The position numbers and the translations under genes are program-made. Of a stretch of 64,000 nt of DNA, positions 23,535-34,310 are shown piece after piece; position 1 is the first letter of the stretch; the number at the start of each line of letters is the position of its first letter. Source of the DNA: Cheiracanthium punctorium. Lineage: Eukaryota > Arthropoda > Arachnida > Araneae > Cheiracanthiidae. Below the pieces are notes generated by a model. The model was not told where the DNA came from. It did no database searches and worked only from the letters and a program-made list of their open reading frames with translations. The DNA lies in the NCBI GenBank assembly GCA_038373885.1, contig JAWZYV010002471.1:806001-870000 (forward strand). Direction: 5' to 3'.

Positions 23535-23629
23535 TATGCTTAGAAAACATGTGGTAAAGTAAGAGCAGTAGTTTATGCTTGACGCAATTTGCTTCCCATG
23601 TAGCACCACGTGCGCTGGATGACGTCACG

Positions 23630-23797
23630 CAGGCGCGTAGCCAGGAAACTTTTTCGGGGGGGGGGGATATGAGCCTGGAAAAAATTTCGGGGGGGGGGAT
23701 ATGAACTTATATCTGTATAAATATACGGAATTTCATCATCATCAAAAAATTTCGGGGGGGATATAACCCGATATCCCCCCCCCTGGCTACGCCCCTG
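23630..23797. mobile_element. hAT-type MITE, 168 bp
   Basis: Perfect 8-bp target duplication ACGTCACG (23622-23629 and 23798-23805). Ends are CAGGCGCGTAGCCAG and, reverse-complemented, CAGGGGCGTAGCCAG. The CAGGGGCGTAGCCAG terminus is a common animal hAT-type end. The interior has three G/C tracts near GATAT. It lies only in the first unit, between the left TIR and G1, so it arrived after or outside the amplification. Confidence 0.85.
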
Positions 23798-23805
23798 ACG
23801 TCACG

Positions 23806-24068
23806 CGGTTCTTTCCCCCCTGGGTGACCGTGAAAAACTTCGACACTTCGAGAACAGATTCGTAGATGAGCAGATCGATTTCTGCTTGGGGGCCCAAAAA
23901 GGGCATTAGATTGAATCTGTTAATTATTTTGAACGTATAAATTGTATATAGGAATTATGTAAATAAATTATATGTGATTGTATTAGACCTGATTTGATTA
24001 TTATTGGAAAACCACTGAACCATCTCACGAAAATATAATATTATTTTGGTAATATTTCAAAGAAATTT
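23806..24068 (+). other. Leader between MITE and G1
   Basis: No clear coding. The remainder of the protein family's usual N-terminal region is not present here, so G1 is already an internal deletion derivative. A CAG at 24098-24100 before the recognisable gene could be a splice acceptor. Confidence 0.35.
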
Positions 24069-25938
24069 TTGCAAATGATTACTAAATTTTCAGCATCCAG
24101 AATAGATGTTATCTTTGATCAATATTGGTACCCTTCCATCAAAGACAACGAGCGGAATCTTCGACATGAAGCATCACTAATTGATTACTCGATTTCTGGA
24201 CCAGACCAAATCAGACCAAGTGACTTTACGAAAGAAATGCGAAACACCAAATTCAAGGAAGCTCTTATTGAATTTTTCACTGTACATTGGGCAACGGATG
24301 ATGTTGCGCCGTTTATTGGAAATAAACTGATCCATTTGAGTTTCAAAAATTGTTATTCATATAGATCCAATGACAGCAAAGTCGAGTCAAGTATCGTCGA
24401 AGATTTGTGTTGTGAATCTCATGAAGAAGCAGACAGTAAAATTTTTTTCCATGCTTCTAGCCTTATTGATCAGTCTAATATTGTTATTAGAGGTTCAGAT
24501 ACTGATATTTTAATAATCATGCTGGGCAATATGGTTAACTTGAAAAATCCTTCTTCTCACATTTGGATGCTAACCGGGACAGGAAACAACGAAAGGTTTA
24601 TTGATGTCTGCAAAATATATACACAACATGGTCCACTTCTAGCTAAAAGCTTAATTGGCTTCCAAGCTTTCACTGGTTGTGATTTCAATGCAGCCTTTTA
24701 TAATCGGGGCAAAAAAAAAACCTTTCACGTTACTAAAAAATAACGTTGAATTTCAAAAAGCATTCGCTGCTTTCGATGACATTGTCCTGACTGAGGATAC
24801 CTTACGTGAACTGTTTAATGTTATCCAGAAGTACACTTGCAGTATGTACAATGCTAAAAAATCCATCGATGTTGATGATGGGAGATTTCAACTGTTCGTT
24901 AATTCCTACAAGGCTGTAGTATGAACGAAAATTTTAATAAAAATGTCCGGAACTTTGATGCAAGCTTGATCCCTCCGTGTAAACCTGAACTGTACCAACA
25001 AGTTTTAAGGACGCATTATATTTCCAGCATTTGGAAAAATGCTCATGCGAAAGAGCCCACATCACTGAATCCCCTAGAATATGGCTGGATGGAGATGGAA
25101 AACCGTTACGTATTTAAGTGGTTCAAAGGAGACCAACTTCCTTGCTTTGTCAGCGACTTAACCCCTTAACCGTCGTATTATTTTCAAGAAAACGGTCATA
25201 AAAGTGCTTATTTCTTTTATTCCAGAAAATTGTATGAAACAAGTGTATATATAGTATATTTATTCGTTTTAAGGTTTTAGACATTTTAAGCACTAGAGAA
25301 AAAAAAAATATTTTTTAGGAAAAGCCAACATTCAGGGTCATTGTGACTGAATGTGTGTTTTGTAGTAAGCAGGGAATCATTAAAAATATATGTTTTAAAC
25401 ACTAGAAAATTTTATTAAACTTACTACGTAAAATAAGTAAACATTTCTAAAATTTTCTTTAAACATAAAAAAAAGAAAGGTAAGATTGCATAATGCATAT
25501 CACAAATACACGTGTGTTTGAGTAATGCTACCATGTATTTAAAAATAAACTTTCTCCGAATTAAGTTAAAAATACTCTGGTATTGTCATCTGTTGTGTAA
25601 AATTATATATTACAAAGCAATCCGTGCATCAGAATTGGAACGTCCTTATCTTTCTGGCGCATTTTTTTTTTTTTTTTTTTTTTTAATAGTATTGCCCTGA
25701 AATATGACGGGCACGAGAAATAGAGGGAGAAAGCTTAGCCCGTGATTTTGACGGGAGCGGAGGTTAAGGGGTTAATTCTAAATCCTAAAGGTAAAGACAG
25801 CATTGTAGCATTTATTGTAACAGCATTTTAATTATCATAAGCTTATTTAAAAATTTGTATTTTATTTTTACAGAATCTTACTTGGTGGACGAAGATGACT
25901 TGTCACTTTCTAGAGATGATTCCGAAGATGAAAATTAA
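24069..25938 (+). pseudogene. G1: XPG/FEN-like nuclease-domain gene fragment, fullest copy
   Basis: This copy reaches furthest upstream: ASRIDVIFDQYW, then IKDNERN, and a FIGNK stretch before the nuclease core. Counting from 24069, HEEAD is at ~118-122, SDTDIL at ~143-148 and FTGCDF at ~201-206. In XPG/FEN-1 enzymes paired acidic residues recur with similar spacing (FEN-1 E158/E160, D179/D181, D233), so a PIN-like metal-dependent nuclease core is likely. A run of ten A at 24711-24720 shifts the frame (G2 has nine and stays open). The next frame ends in an ATGA overlap (24921-24924) with a second frame containing PPCKPELYQQVLRTHYISSIW and GDQLPCF. That frame is interrupted by a TTAA-flanked MITE. 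After the MITE, an AAAG/GTAAAG donor and TTTTTACAG acceptor would join an acidic last exon ending SRDDSEDEN. Non-functional as it stands. Confidence 0.7.
25162..25771. mobile_element. piggyBac-type MITE, 610 bp, in G1
   Basis: Ends CCCCTTAACC and GGTTAAGGGG are exact inverted repeats. TTAA flanks both sides (25158-25161, 25772-25775). Copies G2, G4, G5 and G6 carry the uninterrupted site GCGACTTAATTC, proving insertion. TTAA duplication and C-rich ends fit piggyBac-type elements (Kolobok also uses TTAA). No protein is encoded; a T run lies at about 25663-25684. Confidence 0.85.
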
Positions 25939-26246
25939 TTATAAAATATTTCATCATTATTTCATCATTATAGATTATTTCCAAAAATAAATATATTCTG
26001 ATATGAATAATGAATATATCTAATTAATGTTTGATTTTTTTTAAATCTTTATAATAATTTTATATTTGTTACAGCCTCATAATCGACTTTAGGTCCTTAT
26101 TATGCACATTTAAAGTAGTAGATGTGTTCGTTTAATTGTATATTTATAATTTTTTTTACATTTACTAATATAATTTTAATGTTGTATAAATTTTACGAAT
26201 GTGAAAATTACAACTGACATACGTACGCACGGACATACGTTTGCAC

Positions 26247-26682
26247 GGACTGCAGGTAATGTTTCGCTGTAAACCGAATAGTTACAACCGGAAAAAATGT
26301 CAGCCATTTTCAATATTAGATTAAAATAGTTCAATAAATAATATATTAAAATGGCAGACGCCGTAAAATACTTTAAAAAAAAAATTTTTTTTTCGAATTT
26401 TGAAAAGTGGCTGCCAGGATGTTGCAACCTTTTAAAATCAGCAGCCATAGTTATTTTTCATTTTTTCTAGAGGTATATTATAACATATTAAGCGGCAGAC
26501 GCCGTAAAATACTTCAAAAATTTACTTAATTTTCATACCTGACTCACCTGAGGGACCCCAAACTACCGCGGCCGGGCTTGGCTAGTACCCATTGCTTGTT
26601 TACTGGGTATAGAAGTCTCACTGGACGAAATTTCAGATACCGTAAAAAATGTGTTGTCAGATTTAAGCTGGCTCTTAGACTA
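26247..26682 (+). repeat. Right TIR copy R1 (full end)
   Basis: Ends in GGCTCTTAGACTA, the complete terminus. Subterminal direct repeats GGCAGACGCCGTAAAATACT start at 26353 and 26494 (141 bp apart). Just inside it, a 16-bp tandem (CATACGTACGCACGGA-like) precedes the TIR. It is followed by ATACATTGTC of the spacer instead of the GCT flank. Confidence 0.85.
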
Positions 26683-27612
26683 ATACATTGTCACTGTCAA
26701 GCGCGATGTGAAGGATTAGCTAGCGGCTATTTTGGGGCCTTGAGGCTCATGCCTCTCGATACCGGCAGGCGACAGGAGACCCGTTCTGTTAGTATTCCAT
26801 TGAGCTGCAGACTGGTGAACACATATGGCCTGATCACGAAGGGATTTTTTTTCAACCTAAATTATTTCATTAATAAATAATTCTTCTCATTTTTTTTAAC
26901 AATGAAGTTTATTTTTGGAGACTCCCTATTTTTATTGTATATTTGTTCACCACTTTGGGAATCTCTGTTCTGTAAAAAAAATAACTACCTATAGGAACAG
27001 TAACGATTCCTGATAGATACACTTATGACACATTGTCACTGTAAAGCTAGATGGAAGTCAATCCATCTAGGACTCAATGGAGCACGGCCATCTCGATACC
27101 GGTAGACCAAAAACAGACTCGTTCTGTTAGTATTCCTCAGCAGATTTCAAAATTAAATTTCAGTTTAAATTAAATATGCATCCTGACAGAAGCAGAGTAA
27201 TGCAGCACATATGACCAGACCACAGAGAGCTCTTTTCCTTAAATTATTTTTTTAATTTTTAAGCCTTACTCTTTTTTTTTGTTGCAGTTTTTTTCAGCTT
27301 TTTCTGTAGAATTAAGTTATATAATTTATTGTCTCGCATTAAAGATTTGTCCATTTCCCTTTACTGTGCAAGATCTTAATTTCTGTTTTTTCGATTTAGT
27401 TTCGTTAGTAATAAGAGTTGCTATGATGCTTAAAAATGTTATTTTAGAGATTGTTAATAATAAGTACAGTACGTAAGGTAATAAATATATAGGAGATATT
27501 AGCTAATTCCTAAAGTTATCAAAATATTACGAACGGTCATTCAAATATTGTGTCTTGAAAAATGAATAGAAGCTGCGGCTCTGCTGGACGCGGCGTGCGT
27601 CCGGGGTCCAGC
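26683..27612 (+). repeat. Spacer module S (long form)
   Basis: Starts ATACATTGTCACTGTCAAGC. It contains a diverged internal duplication about 345 bp apart (CATTGTCACTGT at 26686 and again near 27032, each followed by CTCGATACCGG and TCTGTTAGTATTCC). It continues through a T-rich TTGTTGCAG and a small open frame, and ends at GGGGTCCAG. It recurs at 31955, 37559 and 39349. No gene was recognised. Confidence 0.8.
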
Positions 27613-27648
27613 TCGACGATACTTGACAGTCGAGTCAAGTATCGTCGA
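27613..27648. repeat. Fold-back junction hairpin between S and G2
   Basis: Arms TCGACGATACTTGAC (27613-27627) and GTCAAGTATCGTCGA (27634-27648) are exact reverse complements with a 6-base loop. The right arm is gene sequence and the left arm is an inverted copy of it. The identical junction recurs before G3, G4, G5 and G6 but not G1. Confidence 0.85.
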
Positions 27649-28574
27649 AGATTTGTGTTGTGAATCTCATGAAGAAGCAGACAGTAAAATTGTTTTCCAT
27701 GCTCTTAGCATTATTGATCAGTCTAATATTATTATTAGAGGTTCAGATACTGATATTTTAATAATCATGCTGGGCAATATGGTTAACTTGAAAAATCCTT
27801 CTTCTCACATTTGGATGCTAACCGGGACAGGAAACAACGAAAGGTTTATTGATGTCTGCAAAATATATACACAACTTGGTCCACTTCTAGCTAAAAGCTT
27901 AATTGGCTTCCAAGCTTTCACTGGTTGTGATTTCAATCCAGCTTTTTATAATCGGGGCAAAAAAAAACCTTTCACGTTACTAAAAAATAACGTTGAATTT
28001 CAAAAAGCATTCGCTGCTTTCGGTGACATTGGATTGATTGAGGATACCTTACGTGAACTGTTTAATGTTATCCAGAAGTACACTTGCAGTATGTACAATG
28101 CACCTAAAAAATCCATCGATGTTGATGATGGGAGATTTCAACTGTTCGTTAATTCCTACAAGGCTGTAGTATGAACGAAAATTTTAATAAAAAAGTCCAG
28201 AGCTTTGATGCAAGCTTGATCCCTCCGTGTAAACCTGAACTGTACCAACAAGTTTTAAGGACGCATTATATTTCCAGCATTTGGAAAAATGTTCATGCGA
28301 AAGAGCCCACATCACTGAATCCCCTTGAATATGGCTTGATGGAGATGGAAAACCGCTGCGTATTTAAGTGGTTCGAAGGAGACCAACTTCCTTGCTTTGT
28401 CAGCGACTTAATTCTAAATCCTGACGATAAAGACAGCATTGTAGCATTTATTGTAACAGCATTTTAATTAACATAAGCTCATTTAAAAATTTCTATTTTA
28501 TTTTTACAGAATCTGACTTGGTAGACGAAGATGACTTGTCACTTTCTAGAGATGATTCCGAAGATGAAAATTAA
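27629..28574 (+). pseudogene. G2: 5'-truncated nuclease-domain gene copy
   Basis: Begins inside the gene at VESSIVEDLCC, just before HEEAD, after the fold-back junction. HEEAD, SDTDIL and TGCDF are all present in one open frame to 28174, because the A run has nine bases and stays in frame (GKKKPF). The ATGA overlap leads to the second frame (28171-28467). The MITE site is empty. The donor region reads GACGATAAAG, so the GT seen in G1 and G3 is lost. The acidic last exon is present to TAA 28572-28574. Marker residues (FNPAF) group it with G5. Confidence 0.7.
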
Positions 28575-28870
28575 TTATTAAATATTTCATCATTATAGAT
28601 TATTTCCAAAAATAAATATATTCTCATATTAATAATGAATATATCTAATTAATGTTTGATTTTTTTACATCTTTATAATAATTTTATATTTGTTACAGCC
28701 TCATAATGGACTTTTGGTCCTTATTATGCACATTTAAAGTAGTAGATGTGTTCGTTTAATTGTATGTTTATAAAATTTTTTACATTTACTAATATAATTT
28801 TAATGTTGTATAAATTTTACGAATGTGAAAATTACAACTCACATACGTACGCACGGACATACGTATGCAC

Positions 28871-29299
28871 GGACTGCAGGTAATGTTTCGCTGTAAACCG
28901 AATAGTTACAACCGGAAAAAATGTCAGCCATTTTCAATATTAGATTAAAATAGTTCAATAAATAATATATTAAAATGGCAGACGCCGTAAAATACTTTAC
29001 AAAAAAAATTTTTTTTCGAATTTTGAAAAGTGGCTGCCAGGATGTTGCAACCTTTTAAAATCAGCAGCCATAGTTATTTTTCATTTTTTCTAGAGGTATA
29101 TTATAACATATTAAACGGCAGACGCCGTAAAATACTTCAAAAATTTACTTAATTTTCATACCTGACTCACCTGAGGCACCCCAAACTACCGCGGCCGGGC
29201 TTGGCTAGTACCCATTGCTTGTTTACTGGGTATAGAAGTCTCACTGGACGAAATTTCAGATACCGTAAAAAATGTGTTGTCAGATTTAAGCTGGCTCTT
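28871..29299 (+). repeat. Right TIR copy R2 (end truncated)
   Basis: Like R1 but breaks at GGCTCT, where it fuses to the T-rich part of the S module. CTCT plus a T run is shared by both sides, a microhomology junction. Confidence 0.85.
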
Positions 29300-29650
29300 T
29301 TTTTTTGGTTGCAGTTTTTTTCAGCTTTTTCTGTAGAATTAAGTTATATAATTTATCGTCTCGCATTAAAGATTTGTCCATTTACCTTTACTGTGCAAGA
29401 TCTTAATTTCTGTTTTTTCGATTTAGTTTCGTTAGTAATAAGAGTTGCTATGATGCTTAAAAATGTTATTTTAGAGATTGTTAGTAATAAGTACAGTACG
29501 TAAGGTAATAAATATATAGGAGATATTAGCTAATTCCTAAAGTTATCAAAATATTACGAACGGTCATTCAAATATTGTGTCTTGAAAAATGAATAGGAGC
29601 TGCGGCTCTGCTGGACCCGGCATGCGTCCGGGGTCCAGCTCGACGATACT
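29300..29650 (+). repeat. Spacer module S' (short form)
   Basis: Right third of S only, from the T-rich TTGGTTGCAG to the fold-back junction. It lacks the CATTGTCACTG duplication. It recurs at 34311 and 36340. Confidence 0.8.
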
Positions 29651-29655
29651 TGACA

Positions 29656-31209
29656 GTCGAGTCAAGTATCGTCGAAGAATTGTGTTGTGAATCTCATGAA
29701 GAAGCAGACAGTAAAATTGTTTTCCATGCTTCTAGCATTATTGATCAGTCTAATATTGTTATTAGAGGTCCAGATACTGATATTTTAATAATCATGCTGG
29801 GCAATATGGTTAACTTGAAAAATCCTTCTTCTCACATTTGGATGCTAACCGGGACAGGAAACAACGAAAGGTTTATTGATGTCTGCAAAATATATACACA
29901 ACATGGTCCACTTCTAGCTAAAAGCTTAATTGGCTTCCAAGCTTTCACTGGTTGTGATTTCAATGCAGCCTTTTATAATCGGGGCAAAAAAAAAACCTTT
30001 CACGTTACTAAAAAATAACGTTGAATTTCAAAAAGCATTCGCTGCTTTCGATGACACTGTCCTGACTGAGGATACCTTACGTGAACTGTTTAATGTTATC
30101 CAGAAGTACACTTGCAGTATGTACAATGCTAAAAAATCCATCGATGTTGATGATGGGAGATTTCAACTGTTCGTTAATTCCTACAAGGCTGTAGTATGAA
30201 CGAAAATTTTAATAAAAAAGTCCGGAACTTTGATGCAAGCTTGATCCCTCCGTGTAAACCTGAACTGTACCAACAAGTTTTAAGGACGCATTATATTTCC
30301 AGCATTTGGAAAAATGCTCATGCGAAAGAGCCCACATCACTGAATCCCCTAGAATATGGCTGGATGGAGATGGAAAACCGTTACGTATTTAAGTGGTTCA
30401 AAGGAGACCAACTTCCATGCTTTGTCAGCGACTTAACCCCTTAACCGTCGTATTATTTTCAAGAAAACGGTCATAAAAGTGCTTATTTCTTTTATTCCAG
30501 AAAATTGTATGAAACAAGTGTATATATAGTATATTTATTCGTTTTAAGGTTTTAGACATTTTAAGCACTAGAGAAAAAAAAAATATTTTTTAGGAAAAGC
30601 CAACATTCAGGGTCATTGTGACTGAATGTGTGTTTTGTAGTAAGCAGGGAATCATTAAAAATATATGTTTTAAACACTAGAAAATTTTATTAAACTTACT
30701 ACGTAAAATAAGTAAACATTTCTAAAATTTTCTTTGAACATAAAAAAAAGAAAGGTAAGATTGCATAATGCATATCACAAATACACGTGTGTTTGAGTAA
30801 TGCTACCATGTATTTAAAAATAAACTTTCTCCGAATTAAGTTAAAAATACTCTGGTATTGTCATCTGTTGTGTAAAATTATATATTACAAAGCAATCCGT
30901 GCATCAGAATTGGAACGTCCTTATCTTTCTGGCGCATTTTTTTTTTTTTTTTTTTAATAGTATTGCCCTGAAATATGACGGGCACGAGAAATAGAGGGAG
31001 AAAGCTTAGCCCGTGATTTTGACGGGAGCGGAGGTTAAGGGGTTAATTCTAAATCCTAAAGGTAAAGACAGCATTGTAGCATTTATTGTAACAGCATTTT
31101 AATTATCATAAGCTTATTTAAAAATTTGTATTTTATTTTTACAGAATCTGACTTGGTGGACGAAGATGACTTGTCACTTTCTAGAGATGATTCCGAAGAT
31201 GAAAATTAA
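29656..31209 (+). pseudogene. G3: nuclease-domain gene copy, sister of G1
   Basis: Same 5' truncation and fold-back junction as G2, but otherwise a close twin of G1. It has ten A in the frameshifting run, FNAAF, the same MITE inserted at the same TTAA, and the intact AAAG/GTAAAG donor. G1 and G3 are offset by 5,275 bp. The SDTD motif reads PDTD (GPDTDIL). Terminates at TAA 31207-31209. Confidence 0.7.
30437..31042. mobile_element. piggyBac-type MITE, second copy, in G3
   Basis: Same ends (CCCCTTAACC / GGTTAAGGGG), same TTAA flanks (30433-30436, 31043-31046) and same position in the gene as in G1. It was therefore copied with the unit, not inserted independently. The T run is a few bases shorter than in the G1 copy. 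Confidence 0.85.
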
Positions 31210-31517
31210 TTATAAAATATTTCATCATTATTTCATCATTATAGATTATTTCCAAAAATAAATATATTCTGATATGAATAATGAATATATCTAATTAATG
31301 TTTGATTTTTTTTAAATCTTTATAATAATTTTATATTTGTTACAGCCTCATAATCGACTTTAGGTCCTTATTATGCACATTTAAAGTAGTAGATGTGTTC
31401 GTTTAATTGTATGTTTATAAAATTTTTTACATTTACTAATATAATTTTAATGTTGTATAAATTTTACGAATGTGAAAATTACAACTGACATACGTACGCA
31501 CGGACATACGTTTGCAC

Positions 31518-31954
31518 GGACTGCAGGTAATGTTTCGCTGTAAACCGAATAGTTACAACCGGAAAAAATGTCAGCCATTTTCAATATTAGATTAAAATAG
31601 TTCAATAAATAATATATTAAAATGGCAGACGCCGTAAAATACTTTAGAAAAAAAAAATTTTTTTTCGAATTTTGAAAAGTGGCTGCCAGGATGTTGCAAC
31701 CTTTTAAAATCAGCAGCCATAGTTATTTTTCATTTTTTCTAGAGGTATATTATAACATATTAAACGGCAGACGCCGTAAAATACTTCAAAAATTTACTTA
31801 ATTTTCATACCTGACTCACCTGAGGGACCCCAAACTACCGCGGCCGGGCTTGGCTAGTACCCATTGCTTGTTTACTGGGTATAGAAGTCTCACTGGACGA
31901 AATTTCAGATACCGTAAAAAATGTGTTGTCAGATTTAAGCTGGCTCTTAGACTA
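31518..31954 (+). repeat. Right TIR copy R3 (full end)
   Basis: Complete terminus ending CTTAGACTA and again followed by ATACATTGTC of S, exactly as after R1. The R1-S and R3-S junctions are duplicates of each other. Confidence 0.85.
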
Positions 31955-32890
31955 ATACATTGTCACTGTCAAGCGCGATGTGAAGGATTAGCTAGCGGCT
32001 ATTTTGGGGCCTTGAGGCTCATGCCTCTCGATACCGGCAGGCGACAGGAGACCCGTTCTGTTAGTATTCCATTGAGCTGCAGACTGGTGAACACATATGG
32101 CCTGATCACGAAGGGATTTTTTTTCAACCTAAATTATTTCATTAATAAATAATTCTTCTCATTTTTTTTAACAATGAAGTTTATTTTTGGAGACTCCCTA
32201 TTTTTATTGTATATTTGTTCACCACTTTGGGAATCTCTGTTCTGTAAAAAAAATAACTACCTATAGGAACAGTAACGATTCCTGATAGATACACTTATGA
32301 CACATTGTCACTGTAAAGCTAGATGGAAGTCAATCCATCTAGGACTCAATGGAGCACGGCCATCTCGATACCGGTGGACCAAAAACAGACTCGTTCTGTT
32401 AGTATTCCTCAGCAGATTTCAAAATTAAATTTCAGTTCAAATTAAATATGCATCCTGATAGAAGCAGAGTAATGCAGCACATATGACCAGACCACAGAGG
32501 GCTCTTTTCCTTAAATTATTTTTTTAATTTTTAAGCGTTTCTCTTTTTTTTGTTGCAGTTTTTTTAGCTTTTTTTGTAGAATTAAGTTATATAATTTATT
32601 GTCTCGCATTAAACATTTGTCCATTTACCATTACAGTGCAAGATCTTAATTTCTGTTTTTTCGATTTAGTTTCGTTAGTAATAAGAGTTGCTATGATGCT
32701 TAAAAATGTTATTTTAGAGATTGTAAGTAAAAAGTACAGTACGTAAGGTAATAAATATATAGGAGATATTAGCTAATTCCTAAAGTTATCAAAATATTAC
32801 GAACGGTCATTCAAATATTGTGTCTTGAAAAATGAATAGAAGCTGCGGCTCTGCTGGACCCGGCGTGCGTCCGGGGTCCAGCTCGACGAT
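31955..32890 (+). repeat. Spacer module S (long form), second copy
   Basis: Near-identical to 26683-27612, with shared internal duplication. The small frame near 32555 is broken by base changes, arguing that it was never under constraint. Confidence 0.8.
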
Positions 32891-32898
32891 ACTTGACA

Positions 32899-33594
32899 GT
32901 CGAGTCAAGTATCGTCGAAGATTTGTGTTGTGAATCTCATGAAGAAGCAGACAGTAAAATTGTTTTCCATGCTTCTAGCATTATTGATCAGTCTACTATT
33001 GTTATTAGAGGTTCAGATACTGATATTTTAATAATCATGCTGGGCAATATGGTTAACTTGAAAAATCCTTCTTCTGACATTTGGATGCTAACCGGGACAG
33101 GAAACACAACGAAGGGTACAATGCTAAAAAATCCATCGATGTTGATGATGGGAGATTTCAACTGTTCGTTAATTCTTACAAGGCTGTAGTATGAACGAAA
33201 ATTTTAATAAAAATGTCCAGAGCTTTGATGCAAGCTTGATCCCTCCGTGTAAACCTGAACTGTACCAACAAATTTTAAGGACGCATTATATTTCCAGCAT
33301 TTGGAAAAATGTTCATGCGAAAGAGCCCACATCACTGAATCCCCTTGAATATGGCTGGATGGAGATGGAAAACCGCTACGTATTTAAGTGGTTCGAAGGA
33401 GACCAACTTCCTTGCTTTGTCAGCGACTTAATTCTAAATCCTGAAGATAAAGACAGCATTGTAGCATTTATTGTAACAGCATTTTAATTATCATAAGCTC
33501 ATTTAAAAATTTCTATTTTATTTTTACAGAATCTGACTTGGTGGACGAAGATGACTTGTCACTTTCTAGAGATGATTCCGAAGATGAAAATTAA
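32899..33594 (+). pseudogene. G4: internally deleted nuclease-domain copy
   Basis: Has HEEAD and SDTDIL, but about 250 bp are deleted after LTGTGN, removing TGCDF and the following helix region. The break joins directly to the sequence encoding KKSIDVDDGRF in another frame. The second frame (33191-33487) and acidic exon remain; the donor is mutated (GAAGATAAAG). Indistinguishable in protein from G6, 7,394 bp away. Confidence 0.7.
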
Positions 33595-33890
33595 TTATAA
33601 AATATTTCATCATTATAGATTATTTCCAAAAATAAATATATTCTGATATTAATAATGAATATATCTAATTAATGTTTGATTTTTTTACATCTTTATAATA
33701 ATTTTATATTTGTTACAGCCTCATAATGGACTTTTGGTCCTTATTATGCACATTTAAAGTAGTAGATGTGTTCGTTTAATTGTATATTTATAAAATTTTT
33801 TACATTTACTAACATAATTTTAATGTTGTATAAATTTTACGAATGTGAAAATTACAACTGACATACGTACGCACGGACATACGTATGCAC

Positions 33891-34310
33891 GGACTGCAGG
33901 TAATGTTTCGCTGTAAACCGGATAGTGACAACCGGAAAAAATGTCAGCCATTTTCAATATATGCTTAAAATAGTTCAATAAATAATATATTAAAATGGCA
34001 GACGACGTAAAATACTTTACAAAAAAAATTTTTTTTCGAATTTTGAAAAGTGGCTGCCAGGATGTTGCAACCTTTAAAATAAGCAGCCATAGTTATTTTT
34101 CAATTTTTCTAGAGGTATATTATAACATATTAAAACGGCAGACGCCTTCAAATACTTTAAAAATTTACTTAATTTTCATACCTGACTCACCTGAGGGACC
34201 CCAAACTACCGCTTAGCTAGTACCCATTGCTTGTTTACTGGGTATAGAAGTCTCACTGGACGAAATTTCAGATACCGTAAAAAATGTGTTGTCAGATTTA
34301 AGCTGGCTCT
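33891..34310 (+). repeat. Right TIR copy R4 (end truncated)
   Basis: Breaks at AGCTGGCTCT into S' like R2. It carries the small deletion CCGCTTAGCTAG (other copies CCGCGGCCGGGCTTGGCTAG), which it shares with the terminal copy R6. Confidence 0.85.

Noticed and set aside
24069..25938. G copies as remnants of an LTR retrotransposon
   Set aside because: The terminal repeats are inverted, not direct, and no RT, protease or integrase motif is present.
26176..26448. Antisense frame beginning MAADFK in the terminal repeats
   Set aside because: It lies wholly inside non-coding inverted repeats and recurs wherever they do, with frame-altering differences.
27279..27476. A 65-codon frame (starting LQFFSAFSVELSYIIY) repeated in several S modules
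   Set aside because: It is preserved only because the modules are recent copies. It is broken in the copies near 32555 and 39950, differences are mostly amino-acid changing, and it has no domain.
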